Source of the DNA: Planctomycetota bacterium
GTDB lineage: Bacteria > Planctomycetota > J058 > JAJDCP01
Length of the DNA stretch: 64,000 bases
Direction of reading: 5' to 3'
Assembly: GCA_029260765.1 (NCBI GenBank)
Contig: JAJDCP010000005.1
Location: 62,001 to 126,000, forward strand
The notes beneath the pieces were generated by a model, which was not told where the DNA came from, did not search any database, and worked only from the letters and a program-made list of their open reading frames with translations. A program made the position numbers and the translations under genes. Positions 52,514 through 62,309 of this stretch are shown here, piece after piece. The first letter of the stretch is position 1. Each line of letters starts with the position of its first letter.

Positions 52514-52789
52514 ATGCCCTCGTACGAACAAACGGCCTGCGTGTTGAACAAGTATGGACTCCACGCCAGGCCCATCACGATGCTTGTGCAGCAAGCTTCG
52601 TCCTTCTCCTCATCGATCAAGGTGAGCAAAGACGGGCAGACGGTCGATGGGAAGAGCATCATGGGGCTGCTCACGCTGGGCGCCCCGCAAGGTTCGATGC
52701 TTACGGTATGCGCCGAAGGCGACGATGCCGAAGCAGCGGTCAAGTCCATCGTGGCCCTGATCGCTTCGAAATTCAACGAAGATGACTGA
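52514..52789 (+). CDS. ptsH: Phosphocarrier protein HPr
   Basis: A 91-residue protein with the phosphorylatable His in YGLHARP and the regulatory Ser in DGKSIMGLLTLGAP. It receives phosphate from enzyme I encoded 88 bases downstream. Keeping the Ser segment leaves room for HPr kinase, though no hprK lies in the window. No sugar permease is near, so a regulatory role is more likely than sugar uptake. Confidence 0.96.
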   Translation: MPSYEQTACVLNKYGLHARPITMLVQQASSFSSSIKVSKDGQTVDGKSIMGLLTLGAPQGSMLTVCAEGDDAEAAVKSIVALIASKFNEDD

Positions 52790-52877
52790 CACAGGATCTC
52801 GGCAGGGCGTCTCTCTGGTATGGACCGGGTGACGCTCAGGGCCGAGGGGCTCTTGTGTCTGGGAACGGGAGAAGCTG

Positions 52878-54614
52878 GTGCACCTCAAGAAAGGCGTGGC
52901 AGTCAGTCCCGGCATCTCCATCCGTCCGGCCTATGTGCTCGACACCGAAGAGTTGAGCATCCCGAAGCGAAACATCGAGAGCTCGCAAGTGCAGGCAGCG
53001 CTTGAGCGCTACCGAAAGGCCCGGCAAGCGGCTGTTGAAGAGCTGCAGGCCCTGCAACATCGGGTCGAGATCCAGTTGGGAAAAGAGCTGAGTGGGATCT
53101 TCAAGGCCCATCAGATGCTCATCGAAGACCCGACTATGTGCGCGCAGGTCGAGAAGCGCATCACCGATGAGCTGCACTCGCCGGAATACGCGGTGACCCG
53201 CAGCTACCGCAACGCGGCCAAGCGCATGCAGAGTATCGGCGACCGGATTTTTGCCGAACGCGTGCGCGACATCTGGGACGTGGAAAACCGCCTTGTGCGG
53301 CATCTCGTCGGCGAGCGGCTCGAAGAGTTTCGCAGCCTCAGCGAAGATGTGATCCTGATTGCGGTCGATCTGTCGCCGAGCCAGACGGCCGGCCTCGACA
53401 AGGAAAAGACGCTGGGATTCGCCACCGATCAGGGCGGACGTACCTCGCACACAGCGATCGTGGCAAAGGCCCTGGGGATTCCTGCGGTCGTGGGCCTGGG
53501 CAACATCACCAGCGAGGTCAATAACGGCGACCTGGTCATCATCGACGGCCGCAAGGGCATTGTGATCGTCGATCCCGACGAGCCAACGCTGGCCGACTAC
53601 CGAAACAAAGAGCGGTTGTACCGGGCTTTCCAGAGCGAGCTGTCGGAGATCCGCGATCTGCCGGCCGAGACCATCGATGGCTACCGCATCCATATGTGGG
53701 CGAACATCGAGTCCCCCGAAGAAATCGAGCATGCGCTGGCCAATGGGGCTGAAGGGATCGGGCTATACCGGACGGAGTTCTTGTATGTGAACAAGCCGGA
53801 ACCGTCCGAGGAAGACCACTTCAGCGCGTACAAGCGATCCATCGAGCTGTTGCACGGTCGTCCGATCGTGATCCGTACCCTCGACCTGGGCGGAGACAAG
53901 TTCTTTGTAGAAGAGTCCGTCACGCCAGAGAAGAATCCCTTTCTCGGCTGCCGCTCCATCCGCTATTGCTTCGAGCACTTGAACGTTTTCAAGACACAGC
54001 TCCGAGCGATCCTTCGTGCGAGCGCCTATGGACCGGTGCGGATCATGATCCCGATGATCAGCTCGATGATGGAGCTGATGCGGGTCCATATGATCCTCGA
54101 TGATGTGCGCAATGAGCTCGACGATCGCGGCGTTCCCTACGACCGCTCGATTCCGCTGGGAATCATGGTCGAGGTCCCATCGGCGGCGATCGTGGCTGAT
54201 CAGCTCTCAAAGAAGATCGACTTTTTCAGCGTGGGGACCAACGACCTTGTCCAATACACGCTAGCGGTCGACCGGGTGAATGAACGGGTGGCAAACCTGT
54301 ACCAGCCGATCGATCCTTCTGTGATTCGGCTGGTCACCAACGTGATCGAGGTCGGGCGCGACATGAAGATCCCCGTGTCGATGTGTGGGGAGATGTGCGG
54401 GGAGGTCGAGTACACACTGCCATTGATCGGTCTCGGCCTGTTCCATCTGAGTCTGGCTCCAGCCATGATTCCCGAGGTCAAGGCCGTCATCCGCTCCATC
54501 AGCATGCGCGAGGCCAAAGACCTGGTGCGCACCATCCGCAACTCGGTCGACCCCCGCCGCACAGAGCGTTACTTGAAAGAGAAGGTGCGCAAGATCATTC
54601 CCCAACTGTTCTGA
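52878..54614 (+). CDS. ptsI: Phosphoenolpyruvate-protein phosphotransferase (enzyme I)
   Basis: A 578-residue protein from GTG 52878, with GGGAG upstream. The phosphorylatable His is in GGRTSHTAIVAKAL; PEP binding shows in EGIGLYRTEFLY, IRTLDLGGDK, NPFLGCRSIR, SVGTNDLVQYTLAVDR and the catalytic Cys in VSMCGEMCGE. Its length matches the roughly 575 of E. coli enzyme I. It passes phosphate from PEP to HPr. Confidence 0.97.
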   Translation: MHLKKGVAVSPGISIRPAYVLDTEELSIPKRNIESSQVQAALERYRKARQAAVEELQALQHRVEIQLGKELSGIFKAHQMLIEDPTMCAQVEKRITDELHSPEYAVTRSYRNAAKRMQSIGDRIFAERVRDIWDVENRLVRHLVGERLEEFRSLSEDVILIAVDLSPSQTAGLDKEKTLGFATDQGGRTSHTAIVAKALGIPAVVGLGNITSEVNNGDLVIIDGRKGIVIVDPDEPTLADYRNKERLYRAFQSELSEIRDLPAETIDGYRIHMWANIESPEEIEHALANGAEGIGLYRTEFLYVNKPEPSEEDHFSAYKRSIELLHGRPIVIRTLDLGGDKFFVEESVTPEKNPFLGCRSIRYCFEHLNVFKTQLRAILRASAYGPVRIMIPMISSMMELMRVHMILDDVRNELDDRGVPYDRSIPLGIMVEVPSAAIVADQLSKKIDFFSVGTNDLVQYTLAVDRVNERVANLYQPIDPSVIRLVTNVIEVGRDMKIPVSMCGEMCGEVEYTLPLIGLGLFHLSLAPAMIPEVKAVIRSISMREAKDLVRTIRNSVDPRRTERYLKEKVRKIIPQLF

Positions 54615-54804
54615 TCGCGGCTGTGCCGATCGCGCCCGACGGGACGGTAGCTCATGTCGTTAGCCCAGCCTGCACGGTTCGTTCCAGAGGTCGACGTGGA
54701 AAAAACCTCTTCCACCTGCGCCAGGGTTTCCAGACTCCTCCGCGGCTTGTCACAAGATGTCGCATGAAGGTCGGTCTAAGCGACAAGCTGCGACCACAAT
54801 CGGC

Positions 54805-54833
54805 TTGAATTCGCCTGGGGGCTCGCCTATAGT
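54805..54833 (+). promoter_or_regulatory. Sigma-70-like promoter of the type IV pilus operon
   Basis: TTGAAT (54805-54810) and TATAGT (54828-54833) have a 17-base spacer, about 85 bases before pilM. The 304 bases between ptsI and pilM hold no gene; a weak AGAGGT/ACCTCT inverted repeat near 54684-54710 is the only other feature. Confidence 0.65.
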
Positions 54834-54918
54834 CATTTGAAACGTAATTGGTATGTTCGGCAAAGGCTTGTGGGCCGTAGCCGAGCAGTGGGAACGCACC
54901 ACCTCCGAGGGATGGCGT

Positions 54919-55953
54919 ATGTTCGGTTCTGGAAAGCGAATCCTGGGTGTCGATCTCGGCTCGAACGAGGTCAAGGTTCTGGAGTTGGTAGACACGGGCG
55001 ACGGTGTCGCTGTGACCGGCTTCGAGTCGACTCGCATCAACTCTCCCGACGAAACGCGCTTCGCCCTCAAAGAGATCATGCGGCACGGAAACTTCAAAAC
55101 CCGACGCTGTGTGACGGCCGTCTCCGGACGATCCGTGATCGTGCGCTATGTGCCCTTGTTGCAGATGTCCGAAGACGATCTGCAGCGTGCCATTCGCCGT
55201 GAGGCCGATAAGTTCATCCCGTTCGAGCTCGATGAAGTCGTGCTCGACTGCCAGATTCTCGAACAGGGCAATGCGCGTGACGACACCGAGAGGCTCGAGA
55301 TGCGCGTGCTGTTGGTGGCTGTTAAGCGCAGCCTGATCGACGAACACTACGCGTTCCTGCAAGAGGTCGGTTTGCAGCCGGCGATCGTCGATGTCGACGC
55401 TTTCGCTCTGGGCAATTGCTATGAGCTGCGCAACCTGAATGTGGGTTTCGACCCGGGTGATCGCGTCGTCGCGCTCATCGATATCGGCGGCAACAAGACC
55501 AACATCAACATCATGCGCGGCTCGACCTCGTACTTCACCCGCGAGGTGTATCTGGCGGGGAGTGACTTCACCGAAGCGATTTCCCGGCGTCTGGGCATCG
55601 ACCTCGATGAAGCGGAGGCCTTGAAGGTCGACCCGAAAGACCGCTCGCCCGAGATCGAGGAGTGCAGCATCTCGACCCTCGATGATCTGGGAAATGAGAT
55701 TCAGCTGAGTTTCGATTACTTCGAGAACCAATATGATCTCGAGGTCGAGGATGTGTTTGTCTCCGGGGGAAGCTCGCGGCTGCCCGGCCTGGCCCGGGCA
55801 TTCCAGGCGACCTTCGACCGGGAGGTGCATTTCTGGGATCCTCTGGAAAATTTCGAGGTTCGCGCCGACAATATCGACTTGAAGCGTCTGAAGCGAGCCG
55901 GGCCCCAGTTGGCGGTTTCCGTTGGGCTCGCCTCAAGGTTGAGGGGACTCTGA
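54919..55953 (+). CDS. pilM: Type IV pilus assembly actin-like protein
   Basis: A 344-residue FtsA/actin-like ATPase: GVDLGSNEVKVLEL, VRYVPLLQMSEDDL, IRREADKFIPFELDEVVLD, VALIDIGGNKTNIN and VFVSGGSSRLPGL. It binds the N-terminus of PilN on the cytoplasmic face. The start at 54919 has GAGG eight bases upstream; an in-frame ATG at 54853 has no ribosome site. First gene of the pilM-N-O-TPR/P-Q operon. Confidence 0.95.
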   Translation: MFGSGKRILGVDLGSNEVKVLELVDTGDGVAVTGFESTRINSPDETRFALKEIMRHGNFKTRRCVTAVSGRSVIVRYVPLLQMSEDDLQRAIRREADKFIPFELDEVVLDCQILEQGNARDDTERLEMRVLLVAVKRSLIDEHYAFLQEVGLQPAIVDVDAFALGNCYELRNLNVGFDPGDRVVALIDIGGNKTNINIMRGSTSYFTREVYLAGSDFTEAISRRLGIDLDEAEALKVDPKDRSPEIEECSISTLDDLGNEIQLSFDYFENQYDLEVEDVFVSGGSSRLPGLARAFQATFDREVHFWDPLENFEVRADNIDLKRLKRAGPQLAVSVGLASRLRGL

Positions 55954-55956
55954 GAT

Positions 55957-56562
55957 ATGATCGAAATCAACCTGCTTCCTCCAGAATACCGGCATGTTGA
56001 GCGCGCTCCTTTTGCGGCTGTCGTCGGGACGATTATCGGCCTGGTCATCGTTGGAGTCCTCGGGTTTTATTGGTACCTGCTGACCATCGAAACCGAGGAC
56101 AAGGCCAAGCTGTTCGCTCAAAAGTCAGACGAGCTGCGCACCTTGGAGATCCGGGCTAAGGAAGTCGACAAGCTGCAGCAGGAGAAAGAGGACGCCGAGA
56201 AGCGCCTCGGCTACATCAAAGTGTTGGCTCGCAACAAGATGGAGTGGGGGCTCAAGCTGGCTCAGTTGCAGAACATTCTCAGCGAGTCCAAAGAGATCTG
56301 GGTCACCCGCCTGAATATGTCTCCCTTCCAGAACACGTCGAAGCTGTCGATCCAGGTGATCATCAAGGGCGATCAGTTTACCGCACATACCCGTGCGCTG
56401 TCGTTCTTCCACAACGACTACAACTTCATCTACCACTTCGAGCCGAGCCGCACCTTCCCGTCAAAAATTGTTCCCCGTCCGGGAATGATCCCGGACAAGG
56501 TGTTGTCGACGCAGCTGGAATTCAAGGTGAAGCCGCTCACAGCGCAGAAGACGGGGAAGTGA
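55957..56562 (+). CDS. pilN: Type IV pilus inner-membrane protein PilN
   Basis: A 201-residue protein starting with the PilM-binding motif INLLPPEYR, then one membrane helix (about residues 20-42), a coiled coil (about 48-85) and an alpha/beta domain. It begins three bases after pilM and dimerises with PilO in the alignment complex. Confidence 0.9.
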   Translation: MIEINLLPPEYRHVERAPFAAVVGTIIGLVIVGVLGFYWYLLTIETEDKAKLFAQKSDELRTLEIRAKEVDKLQQEKEDAEKRLGYIKVLARNKMEWGLKLAQLQNILSESKEIWVTRLNMSPFQNTSKLSIQVIIKGDQFTAHTRALSFFHNDYNFIYHFEPSRTFPSKIVPRPGMIPDKVLSTQLEFKVKPLTAQKTGK

Positions 56563-56563
56563 T

Positions 56564-57136
56564 ATGTCCAAATCCATCCGCAATCTGATCATTGGTCTGG
56601 TCATCTTCGTCGTCTGCTCGGCAGTGTTGGGCATCCTCTGTTACCTGCAACTCGATGAGCAGGCCACGCTGCAGGTACAGATCGACGGCCTGCAGCCGGA
56701 TATCGATCGTTTCAATGCCAAGATCGCCACGCGCGACCGGATCGCCCGCGAGAAGGATGCGGTCGAGCAGCACTTCGCGAATTTCGTGGCGTATCTGCCT
56801 GCCAAAGACGACCTTGACGAGCACAAGCTGCCGAAACTGATCGATGAGTTTCTCGACAGGTCTGGCTGTTCAGCGACCAACGTGTCTTACAGCGAGGGGT
56901 CGAAGGATCTCACGGGCTACGAGGATTTCTCGCGCAAAGTCGTCAATATCTCCGACCTGACGGGCAACTTCAATCAGGTTCGGGATCTGATGGATTTCAT
57001 CGAGACCTACGTACAGCTGTTGCGTATCGAGAAGTTCAGCATGGATCCGATGAACGGAAACCCTCTGATCGAAGAGCAGACCGCCCTGCGCGTCAGCCTG
57101 ACGATCAGCCTGTACTACTACGACAAGAAAAGCTGA
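56564..57136 (+). CDS. pilO: Type IV pilus inner-membrane protein PilO
   Basis: A 190-residue protein with a short cytoplasmic tail, one membrane helix (about residues 7-27), a coiled coil and a periplasmic domain of the PilO type (VNISDLTGNFNQVRDLMDFI, then LLRIEKFSMDP). It starts one base after the pilN stop. Confidence 0.88.
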   Translation: MSKSIRNLIIGLVIFVVCSAVLGILCYLQLDEQATLQVQIDGLQPDIDRFNAKIATRDRIAREKDAVEQHFANFVAYLPAKDDLDEHKLPKLIDEFLDRSGCSATNVSYSEGSKDLTGYEDFSRKVVNISDLTGNFNQVRDLMDFIETYVQLLRIEKFSMDPMNGNPLIEEQTALRVSLTISLYYYDKKS

Positions 57137-57151
57137 GCTGAGGTCTTACCC

Positions 57152-58462
57152 ATGGCGAAGAGAATCGTAATATTGCTGGCGATCATGGCGGCCTACGGCT
57201 GGGGACAGATCTTCTCGGACGCCAACGATCAGGCAATCTATGAGCTGGGCAAAGAGGCCTACCGCAAGAAGAATTGGCAGGAAGCCCACAACAAATACAC
57301 GCAGATTCTCATCCAGTACCCGTCGCTGATGGACTTGCGGTATGAGCGCGCTCTGTGCCTGAAAAACATGGGCAAGAACGATGAGGCCATCGAAGAGTTC
57401 GAAGAAATCGTCGCTACGCACAACAGCCACATCCTATCGAACTATCAACTGGCTTTGCTCAAGATGCAGAAGCCAGCGCAGGAACGGTCTGAGGAAGATG
57501 TCGCCGACGCCAAACAGCACCTGAAGGAAGCAGCCCAGTACGGGTTTGACGTCATCGGCTCGATCGAGACGGACAATGCCTTCTCAGTGTTTCGGTCGGA
57601 CGTCAGCTACATCCTCGAGCTGATCGCCGCGCCCACTGAACGCGAAAAACTCAACATTCAGCTGATCGACCCGTTCAAGGACCTGCTCATCCCTGAGCGG
57701 GATCTCGCGGATCCGACTATCGCTGAGGTACCGACGGAAGACACAACTGCCGTCGCACCTCCGGCAGGGCTGGACAAGCAGCGGCAGCTACTTGAGGCGA
57801 TCATTCAGTTGCTGATCGAGATCGAAGACAGCCTGCATTGGGACGACGAGGACAAAGCGGACGAGCTGTTCACAGACGTGGAAGCGCTGATCAAGCACGT
57901 TCAAGAGATCAACTATGAAGAGCTGATCGACTTGCGCAATCAGGCCTTGGAGAAATACGACAGCATCTCCCAGAATATCCAGGTTGTACGGCTGAAGCGC
58001 TTCGAGCGGGTCGCTAGCGGCATCATCGACGAGATGAAACAGCATATCGAGCTGTCGCAATTCGTGCAGGTCGAAGCGGACTACCAGAAGCTGCAGCGCC
58101 ACCTTACATCCGTCCAAAAAGAGGATGTGATGTTCGTGGAGTCGGCCAAAGTCTGGACCAACAAGGGACTCAAATGGTTGCGGATTTCGCGCAAACTCCG
58201 CGACGCCGCCAGCTTGGAGATCCACCTGTCGGGCGTCGTGTTTGGAAAAGACAGAGACAAGGTTGTGCGCCAGGCTATCGTCAACGACGAGATCCTCGCG
58301 CAAGGCGACGGCGTGCGCGATATCACCGGCGCGCCGATCAACAATCTGAGAGTCAAGGATATCGGCCGGAACTATGTGAAGTTCTATTACGATGGGGTCG
58401 AGTTCGACTGGTATATGGGCTTGGACAAGCCCATCGGTTTTGTCTACGTCGAAGAAGATTGA
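57152..58462 (+). CDS. TPR protein with C-terminal PilP-like domain
   Basis: A 436-residue exported protein (signal about residues 1-17, ending GWGQ). TPR-like units occupy residues about 28-110. A long acidic helical stretch spans about 200-330. The last 75 residues (SGVVFGKDRDKVVRQAIVND, LAQGDGVRDI, YVKFYYDGVEFDW) have the strand pattern of the PilP/GspC homology domain that docks on the secretin. It stands where pilP is normally found, between pilO and pilQ, and no lipoprotein PilP is present. A fused TPR pilotin-like plus PilP role is inferred. Confidence 0.65.
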   Translation: MAKRIVILLAIMAAYGWGQIFSDANDQAIYELGKEAYRKKNWQEAHNKYTQILIQYPSLMDLRYERALCLKNMGKNDEAIEEFEEIVATHNSHILSNYQLALLKMQKPAQERSEEDVADAKQHLKEAAQYGFDVIGSIETDNAFSVFRSDVSYILELIAAPTEREKLNIQLIDPFKDLLIPERDLADPTIAEVPTEDTTAVAPPAGLDKQRQLLEAIIQLLIEIEDSLHWDDEDKADELFTDVEALIKHVQEINYEELIDLRNQALEKYDSISQNIQVVRLKRFERVASGIIDEMKQHIELSQFVQVEADYQKLQRHLTSVQKEDVMFVESAKVWTNKGLKWLRISRKLRDAASLEIHLSGVVFGKDRDKVVRQAIVNDEILAQGDGVRDITGAPINNLRVKDIGRNYVKFYYDGVEFDWYMGLDKPIGFVYVEED

Positions 58463-58752
58463 TGTAGGCAAGGCCGGCGCAACGGTTCGGGGGAACCGCA
58501 TTCAGCGCCGAGGAGAGAGAAACCTGGAACACTTGTTCGGCAGGTGGTCAACGGAACTCGCTCCAGTTGTGGTCAGCATTCGTCGATGCAAAGAATGGGC
58601 CACTCTTCGCTGATTGACGTGACACCGACTCACCGCGTGGCGGTTGGGCTCGATCCTTGAAACACTGCCTGCGGGCTCGTCTCTGTTCAGGAAGACTGGC
58701 AGAGTGCGGACCAGGCGACGTCAGAAGCGTTCTTATGACTGGGGGAAGTTGG
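58463..58752. other. Intergenic region before pilQ, 290 bases
   Basis: A hairpin CGGTTC/GAACCG is present near 58483-58498. A short stretch near 58590 superficially recalls a c-di-GMP riboswitch segment but lacks the rest. No open frame or promoter is clear. Confidence 0.35.
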
Positions 58753-60735
58753 ATGGTTCGTCGGCTGTTCTCGCCTTTGGGGATCGTGCTCTTGATCGCT
58801 GGCATTGCGGGAGCACAAGAAGCAGACTCCACAAGAGCCAGTGTTCCAGAGCTCTTGGAAGAGGAAATCTACGGGGGCGCCTCTGCCCTTGAGCCCAACC
58901 GGGTGATTTCCGTCCAATACGCAAACAAGACGCTGGGCGAAGTCTGCGAGGATTTGTCGCGCAAGCTCGGGATCAACTTCGTCACCGCCCGCGGTCTGGA
59001 CGAGGAGACCATCAACCTCAGCCTGACTGGGGTGCGTTGGCGCAAGGTGGTCGAGTTTCTGGCCGCCAAGTATGACCTGGAGATGGAGCAGCTTGACGAC
59101 AATGTGATCGTCTTCACGCGGCCGCCCCAGGTATCGATGGAGTTTTCCGACGCGGACATCCGGATTGTGCTCGACCTGCTGGCGCGCCAGGTCTCCAAAA
59201 ACATCGTGTTGCATGAACAAGTGCAGGGCACGATCACGCTCAACTTGCAGAAGGTGCCTTGGGACAAGGCCCTGGAGGTCATCACCAAGACCGCTGGCTA
59301 TGCCGTGGTTCCGGAGACGGCGGACAAGTCGTTGATCCGCGTGATTCCTCGCAACCTGCTGCAGGCTGAGATCGAGCTGAAGCATATCCAGCTCAACTAC
59401 TTGCGGCCGCCAAGCACCTACCGCGCGGTCATGCCGAGCAGTGTGTCGGGCGGTAGCGGCGACGAATCGGCTCTGGAGTCGGGCTTCTTCGTCGGCGAGA
59501 TACAGCCCTCTACGGGCAACGCCGAAGAAGACTTTACGCTCCTGCAGGCGCTCAAGGGTATTCTCGAACGCCAACCGATCGAGGGCGAGTCGATCTTCTA
59601 CGACGCCTATTCCAACGCTCTGATCGTGAACGTGACCACGCCCAAGCTGCTGCAGATCCAAGAAGTGATCCGCGCGCTGGACAAGCGGCCCGATCAGGTG
59701 TTCGTGGACGTGACCTTCGTGTCGACCAGCAACTCCGATTTCATGGAGCAGGGGCTGCGCTTCGACGACGCGCCTGGCGATGGCGTCGAGCGAGGCATCG
59801 TCTCGCGCCTGGTGATGGCGAACACGGGGGCTGCCGGAGCGCTGGCCCAGGGCGATGAGGTGTTCGATTCGGGAAACACCGTTCAGGACGCGCGCAGCGC
59901 TTTCTTGGGCCAGTTCCCCTTCTCGTTCGGCAACCGGGTTGATGACTTCTCGCAACAGTTCATGATTCCCGCTGTGCTCGACTTCACCCAGACGCAGCTG
60001 ATCATGCGCTACGCGGAGTTCGATGAAAACAGCCGCATCACACAAGCACCCACACTGTTGACTCTGAGCAATCAAGAGGCGACAATTTTCGTCGGCGAGC
60101 AGGTCCCCTTCGTTAAGCAGACGGGTAACACCGACGCAAACGGAAACCTGGCAGTCACACTCTCAGAGGGAGCTGGATCTCCGATCGCGGTAGGTTTCAC
60201 TCTGTTCGTCACGCCCAACGTGATCCCGAATACCGACGAGATCATCATGGAAGTGATTCCTCGGGTGAATACCCTGACGGGAACCAGTTCTCCGATCGCG
60301 GGTCTTGAGCGTTTCGCCAGCGCGGATGGGTCGAATTTCATCGACCTGCCGCGTACTCAAGACCAGATCGTGGTGACCAAGCTGTTGGTGGAGACGGGAA
60401 AGACGGCGGTGATCGGTGGGCTCATGCAGGAGCGCTTGACCGAACAAGAGGCGCGTATTCCAATTCTGAGCTCGATTCCGATCATCGGGGATCTCTTTAC
60501 TTTCAAACACAGGGATTCATTGCTGGACAACCTTCTGATCTTCATCACGCCGACCATCGTGCGTACGAGCGAGCAAGCGACCCAGCTCTATGAGACACAG
60601 CACGAGCGCTTGCAGCAGTACGATTTCTTCTATGGCAAGTACAAGGCTCCTCCAGGAACCCCCTGGATGCACGATCTTGACGGCAGCGAATGGTATGACT
60701 GGGAAGATTGGAGTGGTCCGGTTGAAGCGGAATAA
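58753..60735 (+). CDS. pilQ: Type IV pilus secretin
   Basis: A 660-residue protein with a signal (MVRRLFSPLGIVLLIAGIAG) preceded by GGGGGAAG; ATG 58735 is an alternative. Two N-terminal secretin/STN-like domains (ISVQYANKTLGEVCEDLSRK and MEFSDADIRIVLDLLARQVS) are followed by an N-domain (ALIVNVTTPKLLQIQEVIRA). The secretin core carries VPFVKQTG and the closing IPILSSIPIIGDLF. The C-terminal 60 residues are Tyr/Trp/acidic and unusual. AMIN domains of proteobacterial PilQ are absent. It forms the outer-membrane pore for the pilus. Confidence 0.93.
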   Translation: MVRRLFSPLGIVLLIAGIAGAQEADSTRASVPELLEEEIYGGASALEPNRVISVQYANKTLGEVCEDLSRKLGINFVTARGLDEETINLSLTGVRWRKVVEFLAAKYDLEMEQLDDNVIVFTRPPQVSMEFSDADIRIVLDLLARQVSKNIVLHEQVQGTITLNLQKVPWDKALEVITKTAGYAVVPETADKSLIRVIPRNLLQAEIELKHIQLNYLRPPSTYRAVMPSSVSGGSGDESALESGFFVGEIQPSTGNAEEDFTLLQALKGILERQPIEGESIFYDAYSNALIVNVTTPKLLQIQEVIRALDKRPDQVFVDVTFVSTSNSDFMEQGLRFDDAPGDGVERGIVSRLVMANTGAAGALAQGDEVFDSGNTVQDARSAFLGQFPFSFGNRVDDFSQQFMIPAVLDFTQTQLIMRYAEFDENSRITQAPTLLTLSNQEATIFVGEQVPFVKQTGNTDANGNLAVTLSEGAGSPIAVGFTLFVTPNVIPNTDEIIMEVIPRVNTLTGTSSPIAGLERFASADGSNFIDLPRTQDQIVVTKLLVETGKTAVIGGLMQERLTEQEARIPILSSIPIIGDLFTFKHRDSLLDNLLIFITPTIVRTSEQATQLYETQHERLQQYDFFYGKYKAPPGTPWMHDLDGSEWYDWEDWSGPVEAE

Positions 60736-62208
60736 ATGGCAAAAACTATGCTCATCAATGCTGTCGAGCCGGAAGAGTCCCGGATCGCCATCGTTGACCA
60801 GGAAACCAATGTCCTCGAAGAGTTGTATATTGAGCGAGCTTCCGAGCACACCTACCTGGGGAATATCTACAAGGGCCGCGTCGTCAACATAGAGCCGAGT
60901 ATTCAAGCGGCTTTTGTAGATTTCGGCGGTGACAAGAACGGCTTCCTGCACGCTTCGGACATCATGTCCGTCTACGGGCGCCTTGAGAACGGAAAGGCGT
61001 CCGACAAGCGGGACATTCAGAGCCTCCTGCGCAAAGGGCAGGAGGTTGTTGTTCAGATCACCAAAGACTCGATCGGCACCAAGGTCCCCACGCTGACCAC
61101 CTACATCAGCTTGCCCGGCCGCTACCTTGTGCTGATGCCCAGCATCAACAAGTGCGGGGTCTCGAAGAAGATCAGCGATGAGACCGAGCGGCGGAAGTTG
61201 CGGCTGATGTTGCAGCGGCTTAGTCCGCCTCCGGGCATGGGCTACATCATCCGCACGGCTGGCGCCGACCGTTCGCAGGGCGATCTGGCACGGGACCTCG
61301 AATATCTGTTGAAGTTGTGGGGGGCGATCCTCAAGCGCGTGCGCAAGGAAGAGTCGCCCGTAACACTCTATGAAGAAAGCGATTTGGTGATCCGCACGAT
61401 TCGGGACATCTACGAGCCGGACATCACCAAGATCACCATCGACGAGAAGAACGCCTACCGCAGAGCGCGGGCGTTTCTCGAACAGGTGATGCCCCACCAT
61501 CTGCACAAGGCAGTCCACTACACCGAGCCTGAGCCCTTGTTTCATCGGTTCAAGATCGAAGAAGAGATCGAGCGTATCTATGACCGGAAGGTCAACCTGA
61601 AGTCGGGAGGCTCGATCATCATCGAGCAGACCGAGGCGTTGGTCTCGATCGATGTCAACAGTGGGAAGTTCAAGGATCTGGACAATCTCGAAGATACCGC
61701 ATACCAGACCAACCTCGAGGCTGCCAAGGTCATCACACGTCAGCTCAAGCTGAGGGACATGGGCGGTCTGATCGTCTGCGATTTCATCGACATGAAAGAT
61801 GACCGACACCGACAGACGGTCGAACGCTACGTGCGCCAGGCCTGCGAACAGGATCGTGCGCGCACGCGGGTCGCAAAGATGTCGAAGTTCTGCATTCTCG
61901 AGCTGACTCGCCAACGTGTACGCAAGAGCATCAAGCGGACGTCCTACGATACCTGCCAAGCCTGCAATGGAACGGGCCTGGTCAAGAACCTCGAGAGCAT
62001 GGGGCTCAAGATCATGCGGCAGATCCGCTGTGAGGTGGCCAAGCCCCACACCCGCTTTGTCGAGGTCCTGTGCCACCCGGATGTAGCGCATTACCTGCAG
62101 CGGAGAAAGCAGGGCACGTTGACGCAGCTGGAGTCGAAATTCAAAAAGAAGATCATCATCCGCGCCAATTCGGGCTTCAAGAAGGAAGAGTATCGCTTCA
62201 AGGATTGA
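60736..62208 (+). CDS. rng: Ribonuclease E/G family protein
   Basis: A 490-residue protein whose ATG immediately follows the pilQ TAA. It has an S1 domain (NIYKGRVVNIEPSIQAAFVDF), catalytic Asp residues in SIDVNSGKFKD and VCDFIDMKDD, and the zinc-link CQACNGTG. The length fits RNase G; the long degradosome tail of RNase E is missing. It heads the conserved rng-rplU-rpmA-obgE order. Confidence 0.95.
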   Translation: MAKTMLINAVEPEESRIAIVDQETNVLEELYIERASEHTYLGNIYKGRVVNIEPSIQAAFVDFGGDKNGFLHASDIMSVYGRLENGKASDKRDIQSLLRKGQEVVVQITKDSIGTKVPTLTTYISLPGRYLVLMPSINKCGVSKKISDETERRKLRLMLQRLSPPPGMGYIIRTAGADRSQGDLARDLEYLLKLWGAILKRVRKEESPVTLYEESDLVIRTIRDIYEPDITKITIDEKNAYRRARAFLEQVMPHHLHKAVHYTEPEPLFHRFKIEEEIERIYDRKVNLKSGGSIIIEQTEALVSIDVNSGKFKDLDNLEDTAYQTNLEAAKVITRQLKLRDMGGLIVCDFIDMKDDRHRQTVERYVRQACEQDRARTRVAKMSKFCILELTRQRVRKSIKRTSYDTCQACNGTGLVKNLESMGLKIMRQIRCEVAKPHTRFVEVLCHPDVAHYLQRRKQGTLTQLESKFKKKIIIRANSGFKKEEYRFKD

Positions 62209-62241
62209 AGGCTGTCGGACGCACGCCGGTGCAGATTTTTC

Positions 62242-62270
62242 TGGTCAGCCCCTCTCGCGGGTTGTAGAAT
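62242..62270 (+). promoter_or_regulatory. Possible promoter of rplU
   Basis: TGGTCA (62242-62247) and TAGAAT (62265-62270), spacer 17 bases, 40 bases before rplU. The -35 match is poor. Confidence 0.35.
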
Positions 62271-62309
62271 CCCGCGTTCCAATACAACGGACCCGGAACA
62301 GGTGAGAAG

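Noticed and set aside
58560..58620. Resemblance to a c-di-GMP (GEMM) riboswitch
   Set aside because: A GATGCAAAG...GGGCC stretch recalls one segment, but the GNRA-capped stem and the tetraloop receptor are missing.
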